Assembly (NCBI GenBank): GCA_905397405.1
Contig: CAJPVJ010000416.1
Location: forward strand, 1-25,896
Source of the DNA: Oppiella nova
Lineage: Eukaryota; Arthropoda; Arachnida; Sarcoptiformes; Oppiidae
Length of the DNA: 25,896 nucleotides
Direction of reading: 5' to 3'
Both the position numbers and the translations under genes were made by a program. Shown here in pieces: positions 7,779 to 19,600 of the stretch. Each line of letters opens with the position of its first letter. Position 1 is the stretch's first letter. The notes below the pieces were generated by a model. It saw only the letters and a program-made list of their open reading frames with translations, ran no database searches and was not told the origin of the DNA.

Positions 7779-8456
7779 TCATGAATGAAGAGTTTTGTGT
7801 CGATTTAGATGTGATTTCTGTCGAAATCTTTTACCACAATCATCGACATTACAAACGTATGGCTTCCCTCCCGAATGGATCAGTTTGTGATCGTTTAGGT
7901 GAGACTTTTCGCTCAATTTTTGTCCGCAATTCTCTTCATCGCAAACAAATCTCTTGTGTTTTAAGTGAACACTATTTCGGTGTCGCTGTAGACTTGAATT
8001 GCATGCAAATCGTTGCTCGCAATCATTGACATCACAAATGAATGGTTTGTTTTTCAAATGAACGCTATTTTTGTGTTCATTTAAATGGGATTTCTGTGCG
8101 AATCGTTTGTCGCAATCCATGACATCGCAGGCGTAGGGTTTCTCTCCCGAGTGGACCCTTTTGTGTTCAATTAAATACCTCTTTTGTGCAAACCGTTGAT
8201 CACATCTCTCGACATTACAATCAAATCTCTTAAGCTTTAAATGGACACAAATCTTGTGGTCATTGAGAGTCCACTTCCGAGTGAATCGTTTGCCACAATT
8301 GGGTTCAAAGCAAACAAACGGGCGGTCATTGCGTTCACTGTCGTCGCCATCGGATGTCTTATCGGTGACAATGGGTTGCGAGTCGTGAGTGTCGTCCCTC
8401 TCATCCCTTTCCTCCACTTCTGTGTCCGTCTGTCCGTCACTCTCAACACAATCCAT
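7779..8456 (-). CDS. Single-exon C2H2 zinc-finger protein, six fingers
   Basis: A 225-residue protein starting at ATG 8456 with no intron. Residues 1-45 are acidic and polar (many D, E, S, T), suggesting a flexible or regulatory N-terminus. Six tandem C-x4-C-x12-H-x3/4-H fingers follow, starting FVCFEPNCGKRF, FDCNVERCDQRF, YACDVMDCDKRF, FICDVNDCEQRF, FVCDEENCGQKL and YVCNVDDCGKRF. Finger five has Leu where the structural Phe belongs (GQKLSEKSHL). Linkers include HSGEKPY and HSGGKPY, and HLK-type linkers after the fingers with four residues between the His pair. This is probably a nuclear sequence-specific DNA-binding protein; no target can be inferred. It is convergent with the CUB gene starting at 9773 or nested in its intron. 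The intronless structure suggests a retrocopy or a member of an expanded family. Codon use looks constrained and six fingers are intact, so it may be functional despite the C-terminal truncation. Confidence 0.88.
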   Translation of the reverse strand: MDCVESDGQTDTEVEERDERDDTHDSQPIVTDKTSDGDDSERNDRPFVCFEPNCGKRFTRKWTLNDHKICVHLKLKRFDCNVERCDQRFAQKRYLIEHKRVHSGEKPYACDVMDCDKRFAQKSHLNEHKNSVHLKNKPFICDVNDCEQRFACNSSLQRHRNSVHLKHKRFVCDEENCGQKLSEKSHLNDHKLIHSGGKPYVCNVDDCGKRFRQKSHLNRHKTLHS

Positions 8457-9772
8457 GAGCAGAAATCTAATAATGTATCGAAATGTTGTTTAGCCTGAGA
8501 AATATGTTTTAGTATATTTTTGTAGTATTTTTTATATATTATTTTGTAAGTACTCGCCGTAACGTTCAGTCAATTGAAACAAATTTTGATATTTTATACG
8601 CGAGTTTCATATTATATCATATATTTTAAAGACACGCTTAAAACATAAGTGTTTAATAGGAATGAAAATATATAGTATTTTTGCCTAATATTATATATAT
8701 ATATACTTTCCATGTATGATAAATTGCCTGGATTACCCAACTCGCAAGGCTTTTGTGTCAAAATATAATTAATGGACACGTATTTAAATTTATTAAATTT
8801 GTTTTTAATACTTTATTTTTCAATTTCTACTTTTCATAACAAATAGATTGATGTTAAAATATATAAACTTTTATATTTTGTATCAATAATCACAAAACAT
8901 TTTTCTGATCATTAATACGAAATGTTTAAAACTTTACATCTCATGCGATATTTCTTTTGATTTGTCTAATGGTTTCTGGAGTTTATACTCCATTTGTGTC
9001 TAATGTACGAAAAAAGGCTATTATTTTATTTAAACCCTAAATTGAGTTTAAAAAGTATGTTATAAACTATATTTGTTATCAATTTCAATCGTAAAATTGA
9101 ATATAATAGCAACATTATATATATTCAAAATAAATATAATTACACAATGAAAGTTGAAAATAATATTTTTCAATATATTCTCGTTATATTCACTCGCATA
9201 GAGAATATTCTCGTTTTTGTCAGCAATTGTTTAAACAAAAAAGACATTATTCTTATGATTACATGAAAAGAAGTAAAATTAAGCAAAAGAATAGGAAATA
9301 AGATAATCGAAAGCATATTAAGACTATTATGTAGTGAAACATTAAAACGCTGTATAATTTGCATACGAGTTACTGGTCTTTGAGATAATAACATTATATA
9401 CGATGCGAATGCAAATGGTATTGAAAAGGCATTCACTGAACGTATAAAAAAGTCCTAAAATAAAGTCTAAATAAAAGAGTGAAATAATAATAATGTTTTG
9501 CATGTCCTCCGAGAAGAATACCATTATATATCATAGTATTTGTATAGTTTTTATGCTCATTATATTAAAACTGCAACTCATTTCTCCATAATATCCACTG
9601 AACAATGAAAAGGTTAACAAAGAATCTCTAAATTATGGATTCCGTTATGAATATTCTGTACACATTATGCGAGACATAATACACACAGAATATTCTGTGT
9701 GCTGTAGTCACTAGTGTTGTTATTATGATTGTATTGACTGAATAATCTGTAATATATTTCTTATGATGATAG
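8457..9772. other. Noncoding A+T-rich stretch before the first recognised CUB exon
   Basis: The small open frames here have no family features. I looked for an exon coding the first half of the first CUB domain (pattern G-x-I-x-S-P-x-Y-P and a Cys before an aromatic run) and did not see one. A short palindromic CAGAATATTCTG lies near 9696. Confidence 0.5.
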
Positions 9773-9963
9773 TTGCGATGCGGCCGACATAGTGATGGTG
9801 TTCATCACAATCAACGGCCAGAAGGAACGGGTGGACAACTTCTGCGGCAACGATCTGCCGCCGCAGCTCATGTCAAACGGGCCGTCCCTGAGCGCCGAAT
9901 TCAAAAGCATGCACTCGACTGACTATGTCAAGGGGTTTCGGGCCATATATCGATTTGTCACGA
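9773..9963 (+). CDS. CUB gene exon a: second half of CUB1
   Basis: Acceptor ATGATGATAG before 9773, donor A|GTAAGT at 9964. One base completes a codon from an unseen upstream exon, then 63 codons and one base follow. The CDAADIV Cys and FCGNDLPP Cys are the third and fourth CUB cysteines; NGPSLSAEFKS and GFRAIYRF are the usual final strands. G+C content is far above the flanks. Confidence 0.88.
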
Positions 9964-10632
9964 GTAAGTCACGCATTTTTTGTTAACATACCAGCCCCTC
10001 TTATCTACCCTATCTATCCCCGAGTCAATTTAAATTTAGATTTATTTACGGTATTTTATGGACGCAATATTATATCTTGTTTTTGTGTGTCTATTCTCTA
10101 TCCGTTTCGTGTGTTTTTGTTCTCAAGAATATTAGGAAATTATGTCTAATTTATGGGTTAATACTCGGAAAAAAAACTCTTACGAAGTATATGTTTGGGC
10201 CATTAAATGGGAATTAATTTAATGGACAGAATAGTACGACTATGCTATCGATAATCAAACGCTGTCTATAAATATAAGTCCTCTAACGACACAAATGAAT
10301 AATAATTAAGACATTTGCCGATGAGATAACTTCAATCATAATTTATGGGTTTTTATATTATGTTTATCCCATAGTATTTTTTTTCCTCGTAGCATTACTT
10401 TTATATATTTTATCCATCTATTGGTTTATAAAAACTAATAATTCATTATTTATTACACAATGAAATACATTTTGCGAGATTAATCAGTCATTTGCTGAGT
10501 TTTTAACAAAATTAAAATTGCATGTCCCGTTATTTGTAGCTAAATATATGGCCTATCATTATGGGCTTTAAATTAAAATAACCGAAATGAGTATAATATG
10601 CAATCAAGCGATAAGGGGAGAGAGAGAGAGAG

Positions 10633-10667
<35 letters not shown>

Positions 10668-13600
10668 GAGTTTGTCTTAATTTAGTGGATGTGTTGGCCA
10701 TTGTGTGGAAAGGGCTCATCAGAGCACTACTCAGCCATTAGGCGGTCATTAATGTGTGTTTGACTGCTATTCCGTTGTCGTCGACAATGAATATAAAGTT
10801 TTGCTATCAGTTTCAGCGCAGATATGGATATAAATTATTAATCCACTGAATAATAGATTGAAAACAAAGTCCTATTCCTCTGCCACCACCACCACTACCA
10901 CTACTACTCCTTCACACACACAATGGCTGTACTACTTATCAGGGACTCAGAAGTGGTTATATAAATATAATTTGTAGAAATACTAGACATTAGTGAACAT
11001 GAGTTTAGGACTTAATCTTTACGCTCCGACGGCACCTACAGTCGGGTCAACGCCGATATACAGTTGTCTGTCTCTTGTCAGCCAATCATTACTGAACACA
11101 ACAACCCTTATCTGTATATATATATTATGAGACATACAAATGTATAGAAAGAAAGATCACTTTATTAACAGTAATTTAAAAGCCACTTAAACCGTTCAGT
11201 AAACTAACTTAATTTACAATAGCAGTACATACAGTGTATATATGAGAGCGAATTTAATGAAAATCATTTTATAGTTATGCCATAAAATGAGAATTTATTT
11301 ATTTGTCATTTTTATTATGTAATATATTCTTGAATACAATGAATAATAGACATTCGTGTGGCGATATTTGCCCAAAATATCAATTTAAGTGTTGATTCAA
11401 TTCAGAAGTGTTTGTGTATTGATATATATGTATAAAGTATATATCGATGACTCTCGTCGATGCCTTCTCTCTATCATTAGTGACACGGAAAATGATTGTA
11501 CATATAGTGGTGGCCCTTGTGCTCATCAGTCGGTGCTCTTTCCTATCACTATCGCCAAACTTATATAATAGACAACTGTTATCAGGCAAATGCCAAATGC
11601 CCTGCACTCGTATATACTGAGAATTACATTTTATCGTCTCTCTCTCTCTCTCTCTCTCTCTCTTCCCTTTTTTCTCTATACTATTATACTATTCTATACA
11701 CAAATTGTAAGGAAAAAACTCTTACGACTCTAACTATCCATGAATTTCATGTGCAGTTTAATCACTCTTGATGTTTGGCAACACATGAAAATTAAGGCAA
11801 CTTTCTTTCCACTCATGCCTTAACCCCGTATAATAGGAAACAAACTTAAATAACATTAACAACACAAAAATATTTTGTTGAGAAATATATTAGACATCTG
11901 AACACCAGTGCCGGAGAGATGTTGTGTTTTTTACAACCAAACCAATTATGGCTCGCAATTTAATTCAATTTAACTTTTATGCTTAGCTATTGTATGTTGG
12001 GCTCCGGTATCTAATGTATACGGGAAACCAAAGTTTTACGATAAATACGGAGTAAAAACAAAAAAAACTTTTAATCATTATACTTTTTGAAACAGATTCT
12101 TCGCCATTCATTCAGTATTTTTATCTAATTATATAAGTTTTTGTGTAAATTTTTTTTGTGTTATATATTCGCCACAAAAGGGAAGATTAATTGGTTTCCA
12201 TGTCTTCAATGGTTTCTAATTAAATATATATTCGTCTGAATTTGCATTTTCTTGCATAGGATAACACAAACACTGAAAAGTGAATTAACATTTTTTGGTC
12301 ACCAAATGTTGGATCAGAATATATATATAACTTTTAATCACATAATCATATATTCGTGACATTAATCACCGGTTTTAACACGGAATCCATTGATTGGCAT
12401 TTGTTTTCGTATAATATTTAATTAGTTTCCATTTATAACCAAATTTTTACACATGAATATATGTAAACAGCATTTAATATATATTTCGTATCAATCGGTT
12501 CGCTAATTCCGGGTAAAAAAATTGAAAAATAATTTTTATTCATCGCTTACGAGGAGATACTATTTTTTGTAACTTAAAGGATTGTTTTTGGACTTAAAAC
12601 TAAACTCCCTTTAATACGTGAGATTAAGTTTCTATTAAATCTGTAGTTTTCGCATCATTTGGCGCAAACACAAAAAACTCATTTTAAGTTTTATTAATAA
12701 TATTTCACAACCATTTATCTGAGATAAATATATCTTGAAATCTAATACCCTAGTTGTCAGGGCACTAATACTATACAAATAATTAGTTTTGATTTTGTTT
12801 AGAAAATGTTTTATTGATTTAATTTTGTGTTCATGAAAATGTATTTTGACTTTATTTAATACCGAAATTACGTTTATTCAAATTACATTTTGTGTTCACT
12901 TAATATTAAATGTTTAAAAATATTTTTATTAATTATATAACTTATAAAGGGAAAAAACATTTGCATTGAATTAGGAAAATATGTTAAATGAGAATCGAGA
13001 TGACAGACAAGATAAAAAACTTTATAAGTAATGATAATTTGAGACTTTTATATCGCATTAAGGCTTTTAATATGAAGTATGAAAATAGAGATACTTATGG
13101 CAAAAATGTTTGGAAATTTTCGCTATATATTAAGTTATATTTAAAGCTTTGGGCGTCTATTCATAAAAGACTTTTATCATTCAAATGCTGCGATTATAAC
13201 CAAAAAATACTAAAATTACTGCATAAGAGAGAGAGAGAGTGAGAGAAATTTATGGCTTAAATTTATACCAAATTGAATGTTAAGATTACTTTTCCTCCGA
13301 GAAGTGGAAAATATTTTTGTTCAGTCTTTCGGTGAGAATATAATATAAAGATAAAGAGAGAGAGAGAAACAGTTGAGACACTAAAAAGCATTTACAAGAA
13401 TCTCATTAACAATAACACAGAATATTATTCTCATCGCAATTCTCGGTGCACCCCAAAGGCTATTAAATCCGATGCCAATGAGTGGGTTAACTGTAAATTC
13501 AATTGAAATCTTACCCATAATTAGGCCAAACATAGCCGTAGTGTATATAATACGCTAAACAATAGGAATTTCTCCGTCGAAACACACAATTAATTAATTT

Positions 13601-16600
13601 TTATACCTTTTGTGTGTATAATAATCATTATAATGAAATTGTGTGGCATATAAATTTTTATTTTACATTTATCTCAATGACTTTGTATATTGTGAAACTA
13701 ATTATTTATTCTGGGCCATAAATTATTTACTTTTTTGCTCGACCAGAATATTCCTATTCACAACGATTTCAATGAGAATTCTCATTAAAATTATTGGATA
13801 GTATTTAATATTCTGATTAATGCTCGTAGTTTGCACTTTCATATTGTTTTGTTGGCTAATAAATCATAATTATCTGACTTTTGCGATGTAGGCGCACCAT
13901 CGCATATGTAGTCAATTTAAGGTGTTTTTCCGATATTAACTTCGTATTACGATTCCGTGGCACAAACGGTCGGCGCTCTAATGATAGTCATAACGAAAAT
14001 AACTTACATTTGCATGTCTTTTGCAAATGTTAAACATTTATCACAAACGACTTTATTTTTATTGTTGAATGTATATCCTTATCGTTATCTCAGATGACTT
14101 GTTTGATAGCAAATAAGATTCGCATTTATTGTGCAAATTTCCATGGTGCTATTATGTTTGCATTAAGTATTTTTCTATCAATATTTGCCGTAAAACATTG
14201 TATTTGGAAAACCATTTGATTATACTGACTTTTTATACTATACTTATAGTATTATAATAACTTAGACATAAAACTATAATTTTAAATATTTAGATAAAAA
14301 CAAGTGAACAGCAATTTGCTATTAGGATTATTTTAAACTAGTAAATCACAGCATCTAGTAAATCTAAACATTACATGTGATTTATTTTTAGCGTTTTAGA
14401 GTAATCAATAAATTATAATTGATTTCTTAAAATTAGCTACAAATTCAAAGTCAATAATAAGTGACGCCTGAGGTCTTGTGGGTTAGTTTAGTGGAGACTA
14501 ATTGATGTGTGATTTAAGGCCTCTTATGGTTTAGGAGCGAAAAAAATTAGCGGACAATCGGTTTAAAAGAATTTCTGGAATCACTTGCCGTGACATTGAT
14601 TTAGAGGAAGATGTGCTCCAAATTCACTGCTATTTTCCGCTCACTTTTTTAGGCCTATTTTTGCCAATACTAAGGATGCATTGGATTAGCGACTAATGTA
14701 TCGCTCAATCATTCATTTTGGTATCACTTCCAGACTTCCAGACTTGTATTCCCAGTATATATATAATGTTATGTAGATATAAGTTATGAGTCGAGTCTCG
14801 GAATATTACTGATAAATATCCACAAAAAATATTTAATCGATTAGATTGAATGCTAACTTATTTCATACATCTCTCCGAAATAAGACTATTAAATGTAATA
14901 TAATTTAAACTTTTGTTTGTTTAGGAAGGATATGATTATTAAAGTGAAAAGTCATATCTTTCTCTCAACTCATCAAAGCATTTGTTTTGATTGAATAACA
15001 TTTAAATAAAACTGTTTGTTTTGCCTAATAATAATTAATGATTACTATATTTTGGTCACATTTGCAACTCTAATGCTTTTTTGGGAGCATATGCCTTAAC
15101 AAACGAATTGTTTACCATTAATTGCATGTTATTTTAATTACAAAATAACTCATTAATTTTATTTAATGAATTAATTTCAGGTACTATTTTTGTGTGACAT
15201 ATAAAACAGGGGAAATTTAATTTTTACACTGTTCTTGAAATTGAAACTAAAAAACATGGAATTCATTGGAGAATATTCCTATATATCGATATATGTGTGT
15301 ATTGTCTGCACAAAAATCACAAATACTTTTTGTCGTTGATTACATTTGTATAGTTAGTGAAACAAAGTCTGTGTATTCGTTACCTAATATTTGTATTCAA
15401 CGGATATCTCTCACTCTATACTCTTTTTAGACACTAATTCTTCATTCAATCAATGTTTCCATTAATCAAAAACTGAATCCCAATCCAAAGTCTTCACTCC
15501 CAAAGTCTTAGCGCCAATACAAACACACAGTCGTGTAATCGATATTAAATAAATTAAAACACGAAAAGGCACTAAAATCTAGTTTTATTTCCAAATCAAT
15601 TTAATTGTATTACAACCCTCGTATACGGAATTGTTTGCTTAACAAATGGTAATTAACGTACAATAAAATTAATGTTTTATTGAGTAATTAAAATAAATTA
15701 CTTAATTAAAGTCCATGATAAAAACACACTGTATATTTTGTCAGGAAATTTAATTTTTACACTGTTCTTGAAATTGAAACTAAAAACATGGAATTCATTG
15801 GAGAATATTCCTATATATCGATATACATGTGTGTATTGTCTGCACAAAAATCACAAATACTTTTTGTTGTTGATTACATTTGTATAGTTAGTGAAACAAA
15901 GTCTGTGTATTCGTTACCTAAATATTTGTATTCAACGGATATCTCTCACTCTATACTCTTTTTATACACTAATTCTTCATTCAATCAATGTTTCCATTAA
16001 TCAAAAACTGAATCCCAATCCCAAGTCTTCACTCCCAAAGTCTTAGCGCCAATACAAACACACAGTCGTGTAATCGATATTAAATAAATTAAAACACGAA
16101 AAGGCACTAAAATCTAGTTTTATTTCCAAATCAATTTAATTGTATTACAAATTAAATGCAAACGTAATTATCGGTGCTTNAAGTCTTCACTCCCAAAGTC
16201 TTAGCGCCAATACAAACACACAGTCGTGTAATCGATATTAAATAAATTAAAACACGAAAAGGCACTAAAATCTAGTTTTATTTCCAAATCAATTTAATTG
16301 TATTACAAATTAAATGCAAACGTAATTATCGGTGCTTTCGCTGAATGGCTAAGAAATATATCAAGAATTTTAAGACAACTTTTTGTTTCCAGTCTACATG
16401 TGATAACAAAATAGTTTTTATATACATTTTATATATCCAACATACATTTTCTAGTCAATAAATTCACTTCTTTAGTGTTTGCAAATCAACTCTAAACTTA
16501 TCCATTAATTTATATAAATTATATGATAAAGTCATTCATCAACCCCTAACCCAAACCCATTGCCATAAATATACTATAATATGCATACCACTAGCACTCG

Positions 16601-19600
16601 CTATCTTAAAGCTCCGGTATTAATAAACAATATTTTTTGGCGAATCCCTAAAACATGAATAGATATATCTATTTGTATGCATTTCTCTTTTTGCTATCCA
16701 TTACTCTTTGAATTAAAGTATATGTATTTTTTTCGCTCGCAAATGATTTATAGTGTCTGTCACTCCAGCCTCTAATGTAAAATATGTTTATTATTACAGA
16801 TTTCGGTATAAGCACTGGAAAACAGGACTCGCAATCAGGTATTCAAATAAAAAAACTTTTTTCCCTTTTATATTATTAATACACTTTCGCGGCCTTAAAT
16901 ATATTCACTGTTTAACCGCTATATTACTCAATGAGTGAATAAACATATAATATATACGGAAAAATTTTTTTATATCGAAATTTATTTTATCAATAAATCT
17001 TACGTGAATTGCGGCACACATTGACTGCATTTGTCATTTCACTCAATAGTTTGCGGATTTGTCTTCAATAGCACCGAAAGGACGAACGGGTCGTTCACAT
17101 CGCCAAACTATCCCGGTTTGTATGCCTAGTCTCTGACATTAACATTGATATAATATTTATATAAATGTATATTTAGTGCCATAATTGAATTTCTTACTCA
17201 CTATTTTCTCTCACTGTTTATACAACACGACTGTCCATCACCTCTCGACTACTGGCGCTATCCTAATAGGTCTCTATCCGCGCGACACTGAATGCCATTA
17301 CTTTTTCTATGGAAACGCATCGCAAAAAGTTTACATCACTTTCGCTTACTTTGATGTGGAAGGGGTCACGCCGTAAGTCATCCACGCAATTAACATTCAC
17401 GTTATGTCGTCCCATCCCTTTCCCATCCAATCTCTATTATCACTGTTATCGCAGATATTATTAGTATTTTATTTGTGCTTTTTTCTCGTCATCTCTTATC
17501 TCTTGTGACATTTCGCCCTCCATTTAGCCCTAAGATAACAAATAATATGTTTAAATGATTTTTACTGTCATTTAGTTTTTGGTTGTTTTTTGGTTTAATT
17601 TGCTTTTTTATATTTTTACACAAAATAGCTGTTTTTAGTACCAAAATATTATATAATGTTTAATGTATTAATACATACAGTATTTGGCATTTTGTATTAA
17701 TATAGTTTATAAGCACTCTGTGTGTGTGTGTTATATGTAATATATTTCATGAATTTTGAATTATGTCAGGAATTATGAATCATTTTTAAGGTGCAAAATA
17801 TAAAACATTCTTCGAGTGAAAATCAGCGCAAAAATTAAATTTATTCTCACATTCTTATGACACAAATGTCTTTTGAAAATTCCACTCCAAGTGTCGTGTG
17901 TTTTGATAACAAAATTCACTCTACATTTGTCCCTGTTATTCATGTTTTACAACTGTTTTATATAAACATCAATGAAGTTTTTTTATGAGTCGATCGCATC
18001 GTCAATTGATTCCCGACTATAATGTTAATATGACTTCACGTTTTTGAGTCAGTGATAAGGAATTGAATGGAAATTACTGTCGAGAATAGGGAAATATACT
18101 TAATATACACTAGCAATTGAATTGCATATTAACATACAATGACTGTAACATAAATACACACACAAAAACACATTCAAACTAATACATAATAAAAAGGGCA
18201 ATTCGTGGGGAATTAACTTATTATAGCCTTTAAAACATTTAAGAGAGAAAATATTTATATATAATTCCTATTATATTGTAAAGTGTTGTATAAGTTATAC
18301 GAATGAATGCCGTATTAATTCTAACGGAACTAATGGTTAGCCCGAAAAATATTGATTTTTGCCAACTTTTATGCCCAGACTTTTGCTCAATCATTCAGAA
18401 TTCAATTCTTGTATATATAGCACAGAATATTCTTATATGTTTTCTCGCTTTTTTATTACTCCAACTCCTATTATATGCTTAATGTTTGACTCGAGTTTAA
18501 TCTATTTTTAACTTAAAATTAGAGAAAACACTTCCCCATAGACTTTAATCCAATAAAAGTCGTAACTTTCTGTTATTTTCCATAGAAAATGGAAACTTTT
18601 TTATATTTTTGTATTTTGCACTTATTGTGTTCAGCTTAAAACTGTGCGAGAATTGACTACAAATGATTGGATATGAAATGTAATACCAAAGCAACTAAAC
18701 TGTTTAAAAGGAATTTTTAAAATTAGATTTTTGTCTCATTATATTTTTGCCAGAAATACAGTATATATTTTTCTGTATAATATATTTCTACAGTATAGAT
18801 TATATACTGTATATTTGTTATGTATTTAATTAAGTGATATATTTTTCGGTTAAGTTTTAGATTCGTTTAACTAGGAATCCGATATAAATACGGTATATAC
18901 ATATACGATATATACTATGTTTTTCATTAATTAAACATTAAATTGATTGATTGAATGTATGTTTGAAAAGTACACGGCTATACTCTTTACGTATATACCA
19001 TTGATTACATTTACTAAACAATTATCGCAAATAACAAACTTTGTTGCCGACATATAATCTAATAGGTATTAATATAGTATATCGTGAATCTCATTAAAAG
19101 CGAAATTATATCTTTAATTATTTATTTCCTGAAATTACATTTGATTTTCATTCATACAATAAACACTGCAAACACTTTGCGACTCAATTGTAGCCCAAAT
19201 ATTACCGACAGATTATATTGTCTCACATTTTGTGATAATTACAAAGGATTAGGACTTAATGTCTATAATAAAATATTTTACGATTATTTTTATAGGCACT
19301 TGTTTAATGAATTAAAATTTTCAATGAATTATAATTAATTATAATACAATATAGAGAAAGTTATTATGACTTTATTTTATTTTACTAAAGAATCGATAGT
19401 ATATTTACTCTAAACTTAATTTTAATAATATTTAATTTGCTTTCTATGATGTTGTCTATAAAACACACACAAAAATGTGAAATTAATTGTCTTATCTCTT
19501 TATAATCCGATTTTCCATTTGTTATCAAAACAATTTCAGACAAACAAAAAACACACCATTTCTCTGACAAATGAAAACTCTGTTACAATGTTTTCTCCTA

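Larger units (their letters stand above)
9964..16799 (+). other. Large intron (6.8 kb) of the CUB gene
   Basis: Bounded by GTAAGT and TTACAG. It holds a (GA)n/(GAAA)n tract at 10617-10670, a (CT)n at 11637-11663, two short (GA)n at 13226-13247 and 13354-13368, and a CCACCACCACC-type trinucleotide run near 10884. A duplicated block (15211-15615, 15744-16150) and an assembly join at 16180 follow. No further exon or RNA gene was recognised. A small G+C-richer patch at about 11020-11060 has no supported coding reading. Confidence 0.6.

Noticed and set aside
7781-8498. Open frames on both strands overlapping the zinc-finger gene
   Set aside because: Shadows of the six-finger frame; no finger or other motif in them.
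9792-10149. Gene starting at the ATG at 9792, or a second frame at 9925
   Set aside because: The CUB similarity begins before 9792 at an acceptor, and ends at the donor at 9964; what follows is intron.
15788-16000. 70-codon protein in the duplicated intron block
   Set aside because: The near-identical copy at about 15255 is broken, and no family features are present.
17185-17269. Coding sequence upstream of 17270 in the same frame
   Set aside because: The frame is open, but exon c already supplies the preceding CUB residues and the acceptor at 17268-17269 fits its phase.
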